This document shows positions 34,460 to 42,598 of a stretch of 64,000 nt of DNA, piece after piece (position 1 is the first letter of the stretch; every line of letters begins with the position of its first letter). The stretch is from Caballeronia sp. INDeC2 (GTDB lineage: Bacteria; Pseudomonadota; Gammaproteobacteria; Burkholderiales; Burkholderiaceae). The position numbers were made by a program, and so were the translations under genes. Under the pieces are notes generated by a model. It did not search any database and was not told the DNA's origin. It saw only the letters and a program-made list of their open reading frames with translations. The stretch spans positions 186,001 through 250,000 of the forward strand of contig NZ_JALQDG010000031.1 of the NCBI RefSeq assembly GCF_023631325.1, given 5' to 3'.

Positions 34460-35884
34460 TCAGGGCGCAAAGTCGGCCGACATGTCCGCATCGGAACGCG
34501 CTTCGAGCTTGCCGTCACGGCACGCGGAGCGAAAAACCTCGTAATCCTTCTCCACCTGATCCGCGTAGCCGCGCCCGTAGCGAACCAGCACTTCCGCCAT
34601 GCGATCGCTGTTGCCGAGATAGCCGGAAATCTCCAGCGCGCGTCCGCCCGATTTCGCGTGCGCGCGGGCCAGCGCCCAGCCGCAGAGCGCGGCGTACTCG
34701 CGGAAGGTGTCGTCGGTGAAGGTTTCGAGTTCGGCGGAAATCTTCATGTCACGTAACTGGCGGATATACAGCGCGCGTCCGAGAGGCCCCGTGGCCCAGC
34801 CGAGGAACGGGTCTGTGGCCGCCTGCATCAGACGTTGTCCGTGAACCACGCGATGACCGTCGTGTACCGAATCGTCGGCATATTTCGCCTGTTTCACGTA
34901 CCTCGCGACAACCGACGTCGAAGCTTCCTTCATCTGCAGGAAAAGCGGTTTGTCGTGATGATCGGTGAGCAATAAAACGAGGCAGCGCGTGCCGACACTC
35001 CCCACGCCCACCACCTTGAACGCGACATCCTGCAGCGTGAATTGCGACAGGAGCCGCGCCCGTTCCGGCGTCAGCGTGGCCACGTATTTCTGCATGAGCG
35101 CCCCGAAAATCTCCTCGCGGCTGCCTTTCATCGTCATCCAGCCGTCGTTCTCGTCGATCAGTGTGCTCTTGCCGATGATGTGGAAGACGGCAGGCGGCGT
35201 ATCGCGGATGCGCCACGCGCCACCGATCCGCTCGGCGAGCTTCGGCAGCATCGTCTCGTGCGTGCGGCGCGACGCCCGTTCGATGCCGCGCTTGATGCGC
35301 CGCCGCGCGTCGTCGTTCTGCACAGTGTCGTACATGCGATCGAACGTGATGCGCTCGTACCAGAGATCGAGCGCGCTCATTTCGGCGTATTCGCGCAGAT
35401 GCGTCTGATAGCTGCGCGCGGCGAGAAACGCGAACTCGTCGGCGGCGAGATCGCCGTGGCCGAGATGCCGACCGGCGATCGTGAAACTCGCGACGAGTCG
35501 TTTCAGATCCCACTCCCAAGGCCCGAGCGCGGTTTCGTCGAAGTCGTTGAGATCGAAGATGAGTGCGCGCTCCGGCGTCGCAAAGCCGCCGAAGTTCGAC
35601 AAATGACAGTCGCCGCAAATCTGGATCGCAATGCCACTGTCCGGCGTGGCGGCGAGATCGTGCGCCTGCACGATGGCGCTCCCGCGATAGAAAGTGAACG
35701 GCGAGACCAGCATGCGGCCGTAGCGCAATGGAATCAGCGCACGCACGCGGCCTTCGCTGCTCATCCGCAAGAGTTCGATGGGATCGCGATCGACATCACC
35801 GATCGCCTCGTGCGCGCCCCGCGGCGTGCGCTCGCGCGCGGCGCGTCCCGTCGCACGGCGTTCCTGCCAGGATTGCTGGGCCAT
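34460..35884 (-). CDS. DUF2252 protein (kinase-like fold)
   Basis: A 474-residue protein of the DUF2252 family. Characteristic segments are FYRGSAIVQAHDLA, CGDCHLSNFGGFATPE, LIFDLNDFDETALGPWEWDLKRL and LFLQMKEASTSV, which resemble the catalytic and metal-binding loops of aminoglycoside phosphotransferase-like kinases (HxxN and DxD-type). Function is not established for the family. It is a monocistronic unit between the SOS gene and the replicon block. Confidence 0.85.
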   Translation of the reverse strand: MAQQSWQERRATGRAARERTPRGAHEAIGDVDRDPIELLRMSSEGRVRALIPLRYGRMLVSPFTFYRGSAIVQAHDLAATPDSGIAIQICGDCHLSNFGGFATPERALIFDLNDFDETALGPWEWDLKRLVASFTIAGRHLGHGDLAADEFAFLAARSYQTHLREYAEMSALDLWYERITFDRMYDTVQNDDARRRIKRGIERASRRTHETMLPKLAERIGGAWRIRDTPPAVFHIIGKSTLIDENDGWMTMKGSREEIFGALMQKYVATLTPERARLLSQFTLQDVAFKVVGVGSVGTRCLVLLLTDHHDKPLFLQMKEASTSVVARYVKQAKYADDSVHDGHRVVHGQRLMQAATDPFLGWATGPLGRALYIRQLRDMKISAELETFTDDTFREYAALCGWALARAHAKSGGRALEISGYLGNSDRMAEVLVRYGRGYADQVEKDYEVFRSACRDGKLEARSDADMSADFAP

Positions 35885-36069
35885 CGCTCACTCCTTCTTG
35901 CTATTGTGCTTGCGGGTGGAAGAAAGCCGTATAGACGACAGTAGTGACCAAACGCACCTGCGGCAAGACGGTAATCGACACTTGGGCGAACAGCTTCCCT
36001 TGACGTTCGGCGCTCGAAGCCTGACCCTGTGCGCAATGCAACACAGTGCGCATCGCGCCTACCAACACC

Positions 36070-37110
36070 ATGCCGAACACTTCCGATCTCTTTGACCAAC
36101 AGCGAGCCGACTGGCAGGCCGATCCGCACGCCGCATTCGATGCGTGGCTCGCTCAACAGTCGTTCCGGGCGTCGTCAGCGGATGTGTATCGAGCGCAGTG
36201 GGGCAACTTTCTCGAGTGGCTGGCCGCGAAGCGCGCGACGCTGCATACGGTGCAACGTCCCGTCATCGAGCAATTTGTCGCGCAGTTGGACATCCGACGT
36301 CCGCAGCGCATGCGTTACCTGAGGCTGATCGAGCGCGTGCTGGATCATGTGCGCGAAGTGGAATCGGCGGCGACGAATCCGGCGCGATTCATCGCTCAGG
36401 ACGGCAACGCGGCGTGGCGCAAGGCGCGCGACAACGAGCCGACCGGATTTCTCACGCACGACGAGCGCGCGCTGCTCGTCGCGCATCTGTATTCCCCGAT
36501 GGGCGCCTTGCCGGCCTCGCAGCGCTGGCGTGAGCGGCGCGACCGGGCGCTCGTCGCCGTTTTTCTGGGCGGAGGGGTGAAAACGGGCGAGGCGGCGCAG
36601 TTGACCGTCGACTGCTACGCGGCGGGCGCGCCGTACATCACCGTCGATGCATCGAACCCGCTGCTGATCCGGCAAGCGCGGCTCGCGCCGTTTGCCGTCG
36701 AATTGCTCGACAACTGGATCAGCGAGCGCAAGACGGCGGATCTCGCGGGTGAGCTGCTGTTCCCGGCCGCGTCGTCCGGACGCTCCATGCACAAGGCGAC
36801 GATGTTGCGCGCGATCGACGCGGTCGTGGCCGAGTCGGGCATCGCCGCGTCACGCGCCGCGCGGGCCAGTCCGCAGACATTGCGCAACACCTACGCGGCG
36901 GAACACTTCGAAGACGGAACGGACCCCGATCGCGTCGGGCAATGGCTCGGGTTTCAGCAGACGATCTCCGTCCACCGGTTGCTTCGCGCGTGGCAGGAAT
37001 GGATGGGTGAGCAGATACGGGATCGGGATATCGCTCAGGCGCGCGTCGATGGCACGCCGGATGTAGAGCCGTACGAACCTGCCGATGATCCCGAAAACTC
37101 TCACCTTTGA
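36070..37110 (+). CDS. Tyrosine-recombinase-fold protein lacking catalytic residues
   Basis: A 346-residue protein with an N-terminal SAM-like core-binding domain (about 20-115, FDAWLAQQSFRASSADVYRAQWGNFLEWL) and a C-terminal integrase fold (about 125-325). Compared with active enzymes, GLRxxE reads GVKTGE (Arg to Lys), HxLRHT reads QTLRNT (both His lost, Arg kept), LGH reads LGF, and the position of the nucleophilic Tyr in ISVHRLLRAW has no Tyr. It therefore cannot cut DNA by the usual route. A second start (GTG at 36046) is possible. Its last codons form an origin-type iteron, and it is followed by the KfrA-like gene, so a role in replicon maintenance is likely. Confidence 0.85.
   Translation: MPNTSDLFDQQRADWQADPHAAFDAWLAQQSFRASSADVYRAQWGNFLEWLAAKRATLHTVQRPVIEQFVAQLDIRRPQRMRYLRLIERVLDHVREVESAATNPARFIAQDGNAAWRKARDNEPTGFLTHDERALLVAHLYSPMGALPASQRWRERRDRALVAVFLGGGVKTGEAAQLTVDCYAAGAPYITVDASNPLLIRQARLAPFAVELLDNWISERKTADLAGELLFPAASSGRSMHKATMLRAIDAVVAESGIAASRAARASPQTLRNTYAAEHFEDGTDPDRVGQWLGFQQTISVHRLLRAWQEWMGEQIRDRDIAQARVDGTPDVEPYEPADDPENSHL
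37089..37105 (-). repeat. Iteron embedded in the 3' end of the recombinase-like gene
   Basis: TCCCGAAAACTCTCACC is the reverse complement of the iteron consensus (GGTGAGAGTTTTCGGGA). It encodes the last residues before the stop at 37108-37110. It is in opposite orientation to the origin array 1.6 kb away. Confidence 0.8.
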
Positions 37111-37134
37111 TCGACGAGATGCCTCGACGGACGT

Positions 37135-38334
37135 TCAGGATGCGCTGACTCGCGCCGATCGGATGAAGCCGCCGACAGCCGCGAGCTTGGATGACGCCGC
37201 GCCGGATGTCCGCTCGCAGTTCGGGCAGGAGAGTTCGTACTCGTCCTCATGGCGCTGAAGTTCCGGTTCGCCGGCCTCGCACGCCGGACACGCGACCGGC
37301 GCAACGACGTGCGCATCGACTTGCGTACCCAGCCTGGCGATCTCGGCGGCACTCAGCCGACCGTCGGTCGCCAGCGATGCGATTAACGCACCCACCTCGG
37401 CGCTGGCCCCGGACTGAACACGCTGTGCGTCGCGCTCGAGAACGAGCGCATCGATTTCGTCCGATTGAGCCCGCACTTGGGATTCGAGCCGATCGGCGCG
37501 GCCTCTTGCGGCGCTAAGTTGTTGAATAAAATCGAATTCTTTCTGGCTGGCTTCGCGAACGCCAGCCTGATAGGTGGCTGCCATGCCACGCAGGGAGTCG
37601 AGTTCGACCAGCATCGGGTGAACGCGCCGCTCGGCTTCCTTGATCGCGTCCTTGATTTGCTGGGCGTAGTGCTCGGTATTTTGGCGCAGTTCGCTCTGCA
37701 GCTCGTCGACACGGTCTCGCAGTCGTGCTGCCGACTCTTGCTCCTGCCGCAGGCGCTCCGACAGAGCTTCGTTCTCCTTTTCCCAGCGCGCGATGACTTT
37801 GCGTAAGCCTTCCTGAGCGTCCGATCCCTGATTGCGCAGGGCCTTCAGGTCGGCTTCCAGTGCGGCGATCTGCGCAGCGCTCGCTTCGGCGCGCGCCTCT
37901 GCACGTTGATGCGCTTGCTCGATCGCTTCGCGGCGACTATCGGCATCGCGAACCTGTGCCTGTGCAGCCTGGACGGCGGTGTGGAGACGGGCTTTGTCAG
38001 CCTCGAGGGCGGAAAGCGCCACCTTTTGAGCCTCGTCATAAAGCGCCGCCAGCAGTTCGCCAGCACGCTGCTGCAGCGATTCCGGCATCGCGCCGGCATC
38101 GATACGCACGCGTAGCGCCGCGCGCAGGCCGGACCAGAAGGCTTCAATGTCCTTGGGGATGTCGCTCGCGCTACCCGTTTGCGTGAGTTCGCGGACGGTC
38201 GTCACTGACGGTCGGATGCCGAGGTCAAAAAAAAGTCGCTTGCACGCGTGCTGAGAAAGATCTTGTCGTCGAGCGCCGGCGGCTCGCATCGTTTCGATTT
38301 CTTGCCGTAGGGCTTCTCGTGTGTGCTGGTTCAT
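37135..38334 (-). CDS. KfrA-like DNA-binding coiled-coil protein with C-terminal zinc ribbon
   Basis: A 399-residue protein. Residues 1-110 resemble the KfrA N-terminal DNA-binding domain (LRQEIETMRAAGARRQDLSQHACKRLFFDLGIRPSVTTVREL). Residues about 110-320 are an almost unbroken coiled coil. The C-terminus has CPACEAGEPELQ and SCPNCE, a CxxC-x18-CxxC zinc ribbon that typical KfrA proteins lack. KfrA proteins of plasmids form filaments and aid partition. The gene starts next to the origin and points away from it; an earlier start at 38367 is possible. Likely part of replicon maintenance with ParAB. Confidence 0.8.
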   Translation of the reverse strand: MNQHTREALRQEIETMRAAGARRQDLSQHACKRLFFDLGIRPSVTTVRELTQTGSASDIPKDIEAFWSGLRAALRVRIDAGAMPESLQQRAGELLAALYDEAQKVALSALEADKARLHTAVQAAQAQVRDADSRREAIEQAHQRAEARAEASAAQIAALEADLKALRNQGSDAQEGLRKVIARWEKENEALSERLRQEQESAARLRDRVDELQSELRQNTEHYAQQIKDAIKEAERRVHPMLVELDSLRGMAATYQAGVREASQKEFDFIQQLSAARGRADRLESQVRAQSDEIDALVLERDAQRVQSGASAEVGALIASLATDGRLSAAEIARLGTQVDAHVVAPVACPACEAGEPELQRHEDEYELSCPNCERTSGAASSKLAAVGGFIRSARVSAS

Positions 38335-38697
38335 AGCAGAGTTTGAGCGTTTTGCCGTAGCGATCATAACCTTTTACGTCTCGATCGTTACGTAATTTGC
38401 TCGCTTTTGTGCCGCAGTGTTTCGACGAGAAAACTTTCTGCTTTTCTATTTGTTCAGCCGTACCGGCGGATTTCGTTCGTGAAACATCCTGAGCTTGTTG
38501 CTGCAAGTACATGAATTGGCGATGTTTTTAGCTTGCGTTCGGAGTTCCGCTTTTGTTTCACGCATTTTGCTGTGTTGTTTTTGTTCTGCGAGGACTCAGA
38601 AGCGCTTGAGAGTATTAGAAGTAAACACCCTTGAACCCTTGTTAACCCTGTTAACGCCCGGCCAAACCCTTATGGAGTAAGGCTTTGCGGAAGATTG

Positions 38698-38837
38698 GGT
38701 GAGATTGTACGGGAACTATGGTGAAGCTCTTCGGGAGACATCGGTGACGGGCTTCGGGATGCTCGGTGAGTGCTCGCAGGAAGGATCGTGAGTGGGTTCG
38801 GGAAACGCCGTAAACATGTAGGTGAGCGAATTCGGGA
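38698..38837 (+). repeat. Phased iteron array (origin core)
   Basis: Six direct repeats of GGTGAGnnTTTnCGGGA type start at 38698, 38720, 38743, 38765, 38787 and 38821. The first five have a pitch of 22-23 bp, two helical turns, so bound initiators would stack on one DNA face. Copies in this block vary more from the consensus (for example GGTGACGGGCTTCGGGA) than the spread copies. Confidence 0.85.
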
Positions 38838-38898
38838 AGCTCAAGGCACGCAGGCATTGATGGTCGGGCTTATCGCTAAGCCTGGTCGTTTACCGAAA

Positions 38899-39941
38899 GG
38901 TGAGGCTTCTCGGGAGCGTGGAGAATGCCAAATTGGATGTTCGAAACAGGCATTTTTCTCGAATGGTGAGGGTTTACAGGGATGATCCAGGCACGAAGGT
39001 GAGTCTTTTCGGGCACGCATGCCGTTTTCGAGGCCCGATTTCTCTATTTTGACCCCAAGGTGAGGTTTTTCGGGAGCAAAGGATCGACTTATCAGCTCCG
39101 CCAAGCCCGAGAGTGCCCCGGCGAGTGCGCATTCAGCCGGGTGGAATGGCTAAGGTGAGTGTTTTCAGGAGAAGGTCTGGGATGACCTTCCTGTTATCGT
39201 TCGGATAGGTGTTCGCTTAATGGTGAGGAAATGCGGGACGCGTTTGCTGGGCCTTGAGTTTTGCATGATGTGCCAACGCGAGGAAAGACGTCAGAAGGCC
39301 TTTCCAAACAGATAGATAAACGGATGGTGTCATGCCCGCAGCGTGGCATGGTGAGCTAATTCGGGAGAGGCAGACGTACCTGATATCGTGTCGCAAACCA
39401 TCCGAAGGTGAGGGTTTGCGGGAGTGCGATTGCGTGTAACCGCATTGCGAAAGCGAGATAAGTGCCTGCCAAAGCCTATTTTCTTGGAGGCGGAAGGATA
39501 AGGTGAGTCTTTTCAGGAGTGAAAGAGCGGTTTGCGGTCGGGCGAATTGGAGCGTTAATTTTGGTGTAGGTGAGGCTTTGCGGGAGTAATTCGCCAGGCA
39601 CGCTCCCTTGGAAAAAGGGACTTAGTGTCCTCTTGAGCCTGTACGGCGCTCCTTCGCAGTGAGATTTTCGGGACTCGCCTTCCGTCTCCACGCAGCGTGA
39701 GTACTTTCATCACGGGGTTTGCACCGCATCAGCTTCGAACAGGGCGGAAGAGTCGTTCAGCGGCGGGCTGTCTCTGGCGCACCACAGTGCGCAGCGCGCC
39801 AAAAAATTTCTAAGGTGAGTGTTTTCGGGACCATTGTTCGAAGCTCGCCGCTGCCGGCCGAGATCACCATAATTCGTTTACCCGCGCGGGCTCTGCATAA
39901 ATGAGATGAGTGCTATTGGTGAGTGGTGAGAGTTTACGGGA
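38899..39941 (+). repeat. Dispersed iterons between origin core and rep
   Basis: Thirteen direct copies start at 38899, 38965, 38998, 39059, 39154, 39222, 39350, 39407, 39502, 39569, 39658, 39814 and 39925, all on the plus strand. Most read GGTGAGnnTTTnCGGGA or the CAGGA variant. The copy at 39658 is one base shorter (AGTGAGATTTTCGGGA). Spacing is irregular, 33-156 bp. Such extra copies in iteron replicons lower copy number by binding and pairing initiator. Confidence 0.85.
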
Positions 39942-39988
39942 GCGCACCGCAGTGAGTCCAATCGTTCGGCCTCGCATCACCCCTCTAT

Positions 39989-40019
39989 GGTGAAGACCTC
40001 CCTATAGACGCGCTTCACC
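39989..40019. promoter_or_regulatory. Inverted half-iterons at the rep promoter (autoregulation site)
   Basis: GGTGAAG at 39989-39995 and CTTCACC at 40013-40019 form an inverted repeat with a 17-bp spacer that holds CTATAGA, 43 bp before the rep ATG. Iteron initiators commonly repress their own gene by binding such inverted half-sites as dimers. Confidence 0.65.
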
Positions 40020-40061
40020 CCGATCGGTATCCTTTCTCGCAATATCGATCCCGACCATTTC

Positions 40062-41417
40062 ATGGCGACCAAGCGCGCAAAGAAGACCGACGTAGTCAGC
40101 CCGAGCTCGGCGGAATTGCGCAAGGCGGTCGAGGCCATTGCGATTCAACCGAAGAGCGGCAAGATCACGCTGCTCACGAGAAAGCTCTTCAACGTGCTCC
40201 TCGCGGTCGCTCAACAAGCCGACGACGCCGGCGATACATATCGCGCGCTGCTATCGGATATCGTCGCGAATTCTGCATTCGACTCGAACGATACCGCGCT
40301 CGTCAAAGAGCATCTGCGTCGCATGGTGTCGGTGCAGGTCGAGTGGAGCACTGGCACGTCGAGCCAGAAGCCCGGTCGGAAATGGGGAATTTCGACGCTG
40401 ATCGCGGATGCCGAAATCCTCGAAGATCCGACGACACGCCGCGTATGGGTCGAGTTCTCCTTTGCGCCCAAGATCAAAAAGAAACTGCTGGATCCAGTAC
40501 AGTACGCGCGCTTGAGCTTGCAATTCCAGAGCCAACTGCGTAGCAGCGCTGGCCTCGCGCTTTACGAGATCTGCGTTCGCTACCTGACCAATCCGAGCCA
40601 TCTGACGATGCGCGAAACATGGGAGTGGTGGCGGCCGATCCTTTCCGGCACGCCCGACACTGAGGCCGGCGACGAAGCCAAGCGCGAGTACAAATACTTC
40701 AAGCGCGATTATCTGCGTCCCGCGATTGCCGAAGTGAATGCGGTGACGAACATCTTCGTCGAGCTGGTCGAACATCGCGAAGGGCGGCGGGTCGCTGAGA
40801 TCCAGTTCCGCGTGACCGAACGCAAGCAGCCGATGCTCGCGCTCGATGAACACCCGAACGTGTTCGACAGCACCCTCGTCGATCGGATGGTGAAGATCGG
40901 CATTCCGCTTAAGGACGCACAGACGCTGTACGCCGACAGCGAGGAGAACCGCATCCGCGCCGCTTTGCAGATGACGGAGCAGCGCATGCGCAGCACGACG
41001 CTCCCGCCGGTTCGCAGCGCAGCAGCGCTTTTCAAGGACGCGCTGAAGAAAGGCTACGCGCCGCCGGTGGAGGCACTGCCTCCTGCAACGAGCGGTTCAG
41101 CGATGCGCACGCCCGCGACCGCTTCTGGCGCCGACGATCTCAAAGCCCGCCTGCTGAGCGAATTTTCAGCCTACCGCCGCAAGGAAGCGCGCGTGCTCTA
41201 CGACGAGCAAGGTGAGGAAGAGCGGGAGATCGCGCGCCAGTCGTTCGAGGAAGATGTGCTACCGGGACTGGGCACCCATATGCGCGACGATTGGCGCAAG
41301 CGCGGACTGGACTCGAAGCTCGCCGAGACATCCTTTTTCGACTGGCTGGCACGAAAGACGTGGGGCGAGCCCACGGATGGCGACTTGCTGGCATTTACGC
41401 TGAGTCAGTCGCGCTGA
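40062..41417 (+). CDS. Replication initiator protein (Rep_3/RepB family)
   Basis: A 451-residue initiator. Two winged-helix domains typical of Rep_3 proteins cover about residues 25-260 (KITLLTRKLFNVLLAVAQQADD, RRVWVEFSFAPKIKKKLLDP, RSSAGLALYEICVRYL, EYKYFKRDYLRPAIAEVNAVTNIFVELVEH), followed by a C-terminal extension of about 190 residues, longer than plasmid RepA/RepE proteins. It binds the iterons to open the origin. No ribosome site precedes the ATG, which suggests low translation. It points away from the iterons and converges on parB. A degenerate iteron lies in its own coding sequence at 41211-41227. Confidence 0.93.
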   Translation: MATKRAKKTDVVSPSSAELRKAVEAIAIQPKSGKITLLTRKLFNVLLAVAQQADDAGDTYRALLSDIVANSAFDSNDTALVKEHLRRMVSVQVEWSTGTSSQKPGRKWGISTLIADAEILEDPTTRRVWVEFSFAPKIKKKLLDPVQYARLSLQFQSQLRSSAGLALYEICVRYLTNPSHLTMRETWEWWRPILSGTPDTEAGDEAKREYKYFKRDYLRPAIAEVNAVTNIFVELVEHREGRRVAEIQFRVTERKQPMLALDEHPNVFDSTLVDRMVKIGIPLKDAQTLYADSEENRIRAALQMTEQRMRSTTLPPVRSAAALFKDALKKGYAPPVEALPPATSGSAMRTPATASGADDLKARLLSEFSAYRRKEARVLYDEQGEEEREIARQSFEEDVLPGLGTHMRDDWRKRGLDSKLAETSFFDWLARKTWGEPTDGDLLAFTLSQSR

Positions 41418-41474
41418 TCTTTCCGTGCCGAGTAATGCCACACCACTTCGTGGTCAGGCCTTCGAGACCGAAGA

Positions 41475-41502
41475 GGCCGCCGAAAAATCATTTTCCGCGG
41501 CC
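41475..41502. terminator. Hairpin between convergent rep and parB
   Basis: GGCCGC at 41475-41480 pairs with GCGGCC at 41497-41502, with an inner AAAA/TTTT pairing and a small mismatch. It sits in the 95-bp gap between the two facing gene ends. Confidence 0.45.
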
Positions 41503-41512
41503 ATTCCCTGCG

Positions 41513-42574
41513 TCACTTCTTAGCGTCAGGCTGAAGCATAAGTTCGATCTGATGCAGCAACGCGTCGCGCTTCTCCCTCGACAAACCCCGCAGGCGCAGT
41601 TCGAGACGATCTTCCCCGTATGACTTCAGATCGCCGACTGCGACGCCATCCAGCTTGATTTCGAGACGCTGCGCATAGCGCTGACGGCTCGGCGTCTTCG
41701 GCGTTTCCTGAGCGCTCGCGCGACCTTTGACGATGTCGGCGACCTGACGCGTACTCAGGTCGTCCGATGTAATCTTGTTAATTAGCCGCAACGTGGCGTC
41801 GCTGCCACGGGCCGTATGATAGCGGGCGATCTGATAAGCCATGTTCGAGCCAAACCGGTCCGGCCGCGCGACCATTTCGTGCATGACATTCTCCGGAAGC
41901 TTCGCGATAGACAATGCGACGGCGATCGTCGATTCGTCGAGGCCCAGGTGATCCGCCAGCTCGCGCTGACTTTGAAAATGCTGGTCGTCGAGGAAGCGTC
42001 GCCAGACCACCGCGTTATCGAACACGGTCTGCGAGTCGCGTTGAACGTTCAGGTCGTAACCCAGCTTGTAGCTTTGAATACCGATCGGCAGGTCGACAAC
42101 CACTGCCTTGACCGTTTCCTTGTTCGCCTCTTTCAGCGCTCGCACGCGCCGACCGCCATCGCTGACGAAAAACGTCCCCGGATTTTCATAGTCAGGGATG
42201 ACGTGAATCGCCTGCTGTTGCCCCTGCTTCGCGAGATTAACGGCCAGTTCCGCAATCGAGTTCTTGAGATAGAAATGGCGCGGGTTGAACGGGCTGGGTT
42301 TGATCGACTTGAGCGGCAGTTCGATCACTTGGCCGGTCGTGTAACGGTTCGCGCGCCGCCAGGCCCGAAATTCATCGGACTCCGGGCCGGCATTGACGTC
42401 GGCGGGGTCGTCGGCGACGAAAGCACTCGATCGGCCATTCGCGGCGGCCTGCCCTACGTGCTGAATGTCGCCGATGCCATCGATCGCGTTGAGACGATCG
42501 AGCGCCGTGCGCTTCTCGCTGCTTGTCGAATCGGGGCGAGCCTTGAAGCCCTTTGCAAACGGGGACGGTTTCAT
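41513..42574 (-). CDS. parB: Chromosome/plasmid partition protein ParB
   Basis: A 353-residue ParB/Spo0J-family protein. The N-terminal nuclease-like CTP-binding domain has IELPLKSIKPSPFNPR and SDGGRRVRALKEA (the GxRRxRA box). The central helix-turn-helix is FQSQRELADHLGLDESTIAVALSIAKLPE, and the C-terminal dimer part follows. It binds the CTTTATGCGCATAAAG palindromes and with ParA segregates the replicon. It is 24 bp downstream of parA with a parS in the gap, and converges on rep. Confidence 0.95.
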   Translation of the reverse strand: MKPSPFAKGFKARPDSTSSEKRTALDRLNAIDGIGDIQHVGQAAANGRSSAFVADDPADVNAGPESDEFRAWRRANRYTTGQVIELPLKSIKPSPFNPRHFYLKNSIAELAVNLAKQGQQQAIHVIPDYENPGTFFVSDGGRRVRALKEANKETVKAVVVDLPIGIQSYKLGYDLNVQRDSQTVFDNAVVWRRFLDDQHFQSQRELADHLGLDESTIAVALSIAKLPENVMHEMVARPDRFGSNMAYQIARYHTARGSDATLRLINKITSDDLSTRQVADIVKGRASAQETPKTPSRQRYAQRLEIKLDGVAVGDLKSYGEDRLELRLRGLSREKRDALLHQIELMLQPDAKK

Positions 42575-42582
42575 TCAGGGTC

Positions 42583-42598
42583 CTTTATGCGCATAAAG
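42583..42598. promoter_or_regulatory. parS site between parA and parB
   Basis: CTTTATGCGCATAAAG, the perfect 16-bp palindrome, filling most of the 24-bp gap between parA and parB. I recall a very similar palindrome reported as the parS of Burkholderia cenocepacia chromosome 2. Confidence 0.92.

Larger units (their letters stand above)
38335..40061. other. Replication origin region of the secondary replicon
   Basis: About 1.7 kb without genes, between the KfrA-like and rep genes. The left part (38341-38640) is T-rich and AT-rich compared with the rest of the window and could be the unwinding region. It is followed by AACCCT repeated at 38634, 38644 and 38665 (10-11 bp phase) with two GTTAAC sites, then by five iterons at 22-23 bp intervals and 14 more spread up to 39941. 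No perfect TTATnCACA DnaA box was found by eye. The region ends at an inverted half-iteron pair before rep. Confidence 0.85.

Noticed and set aside
36031..36052. Two TGCGCA sites before the recombinase-like gene as an operator
   Set aside because: TGCGCA is short, self-complementary and frequent in this GC-rich DNA; no longer symmetry supports it.
38698..39941. CRISPR-like appearance of regularly recurring short repeats
   Set aside because: Repeats are 17 bp, vary in sequence, have unequal spacing (22-156 bp), and lie beside rep and par genes. No cas genes are present. They are iterons.
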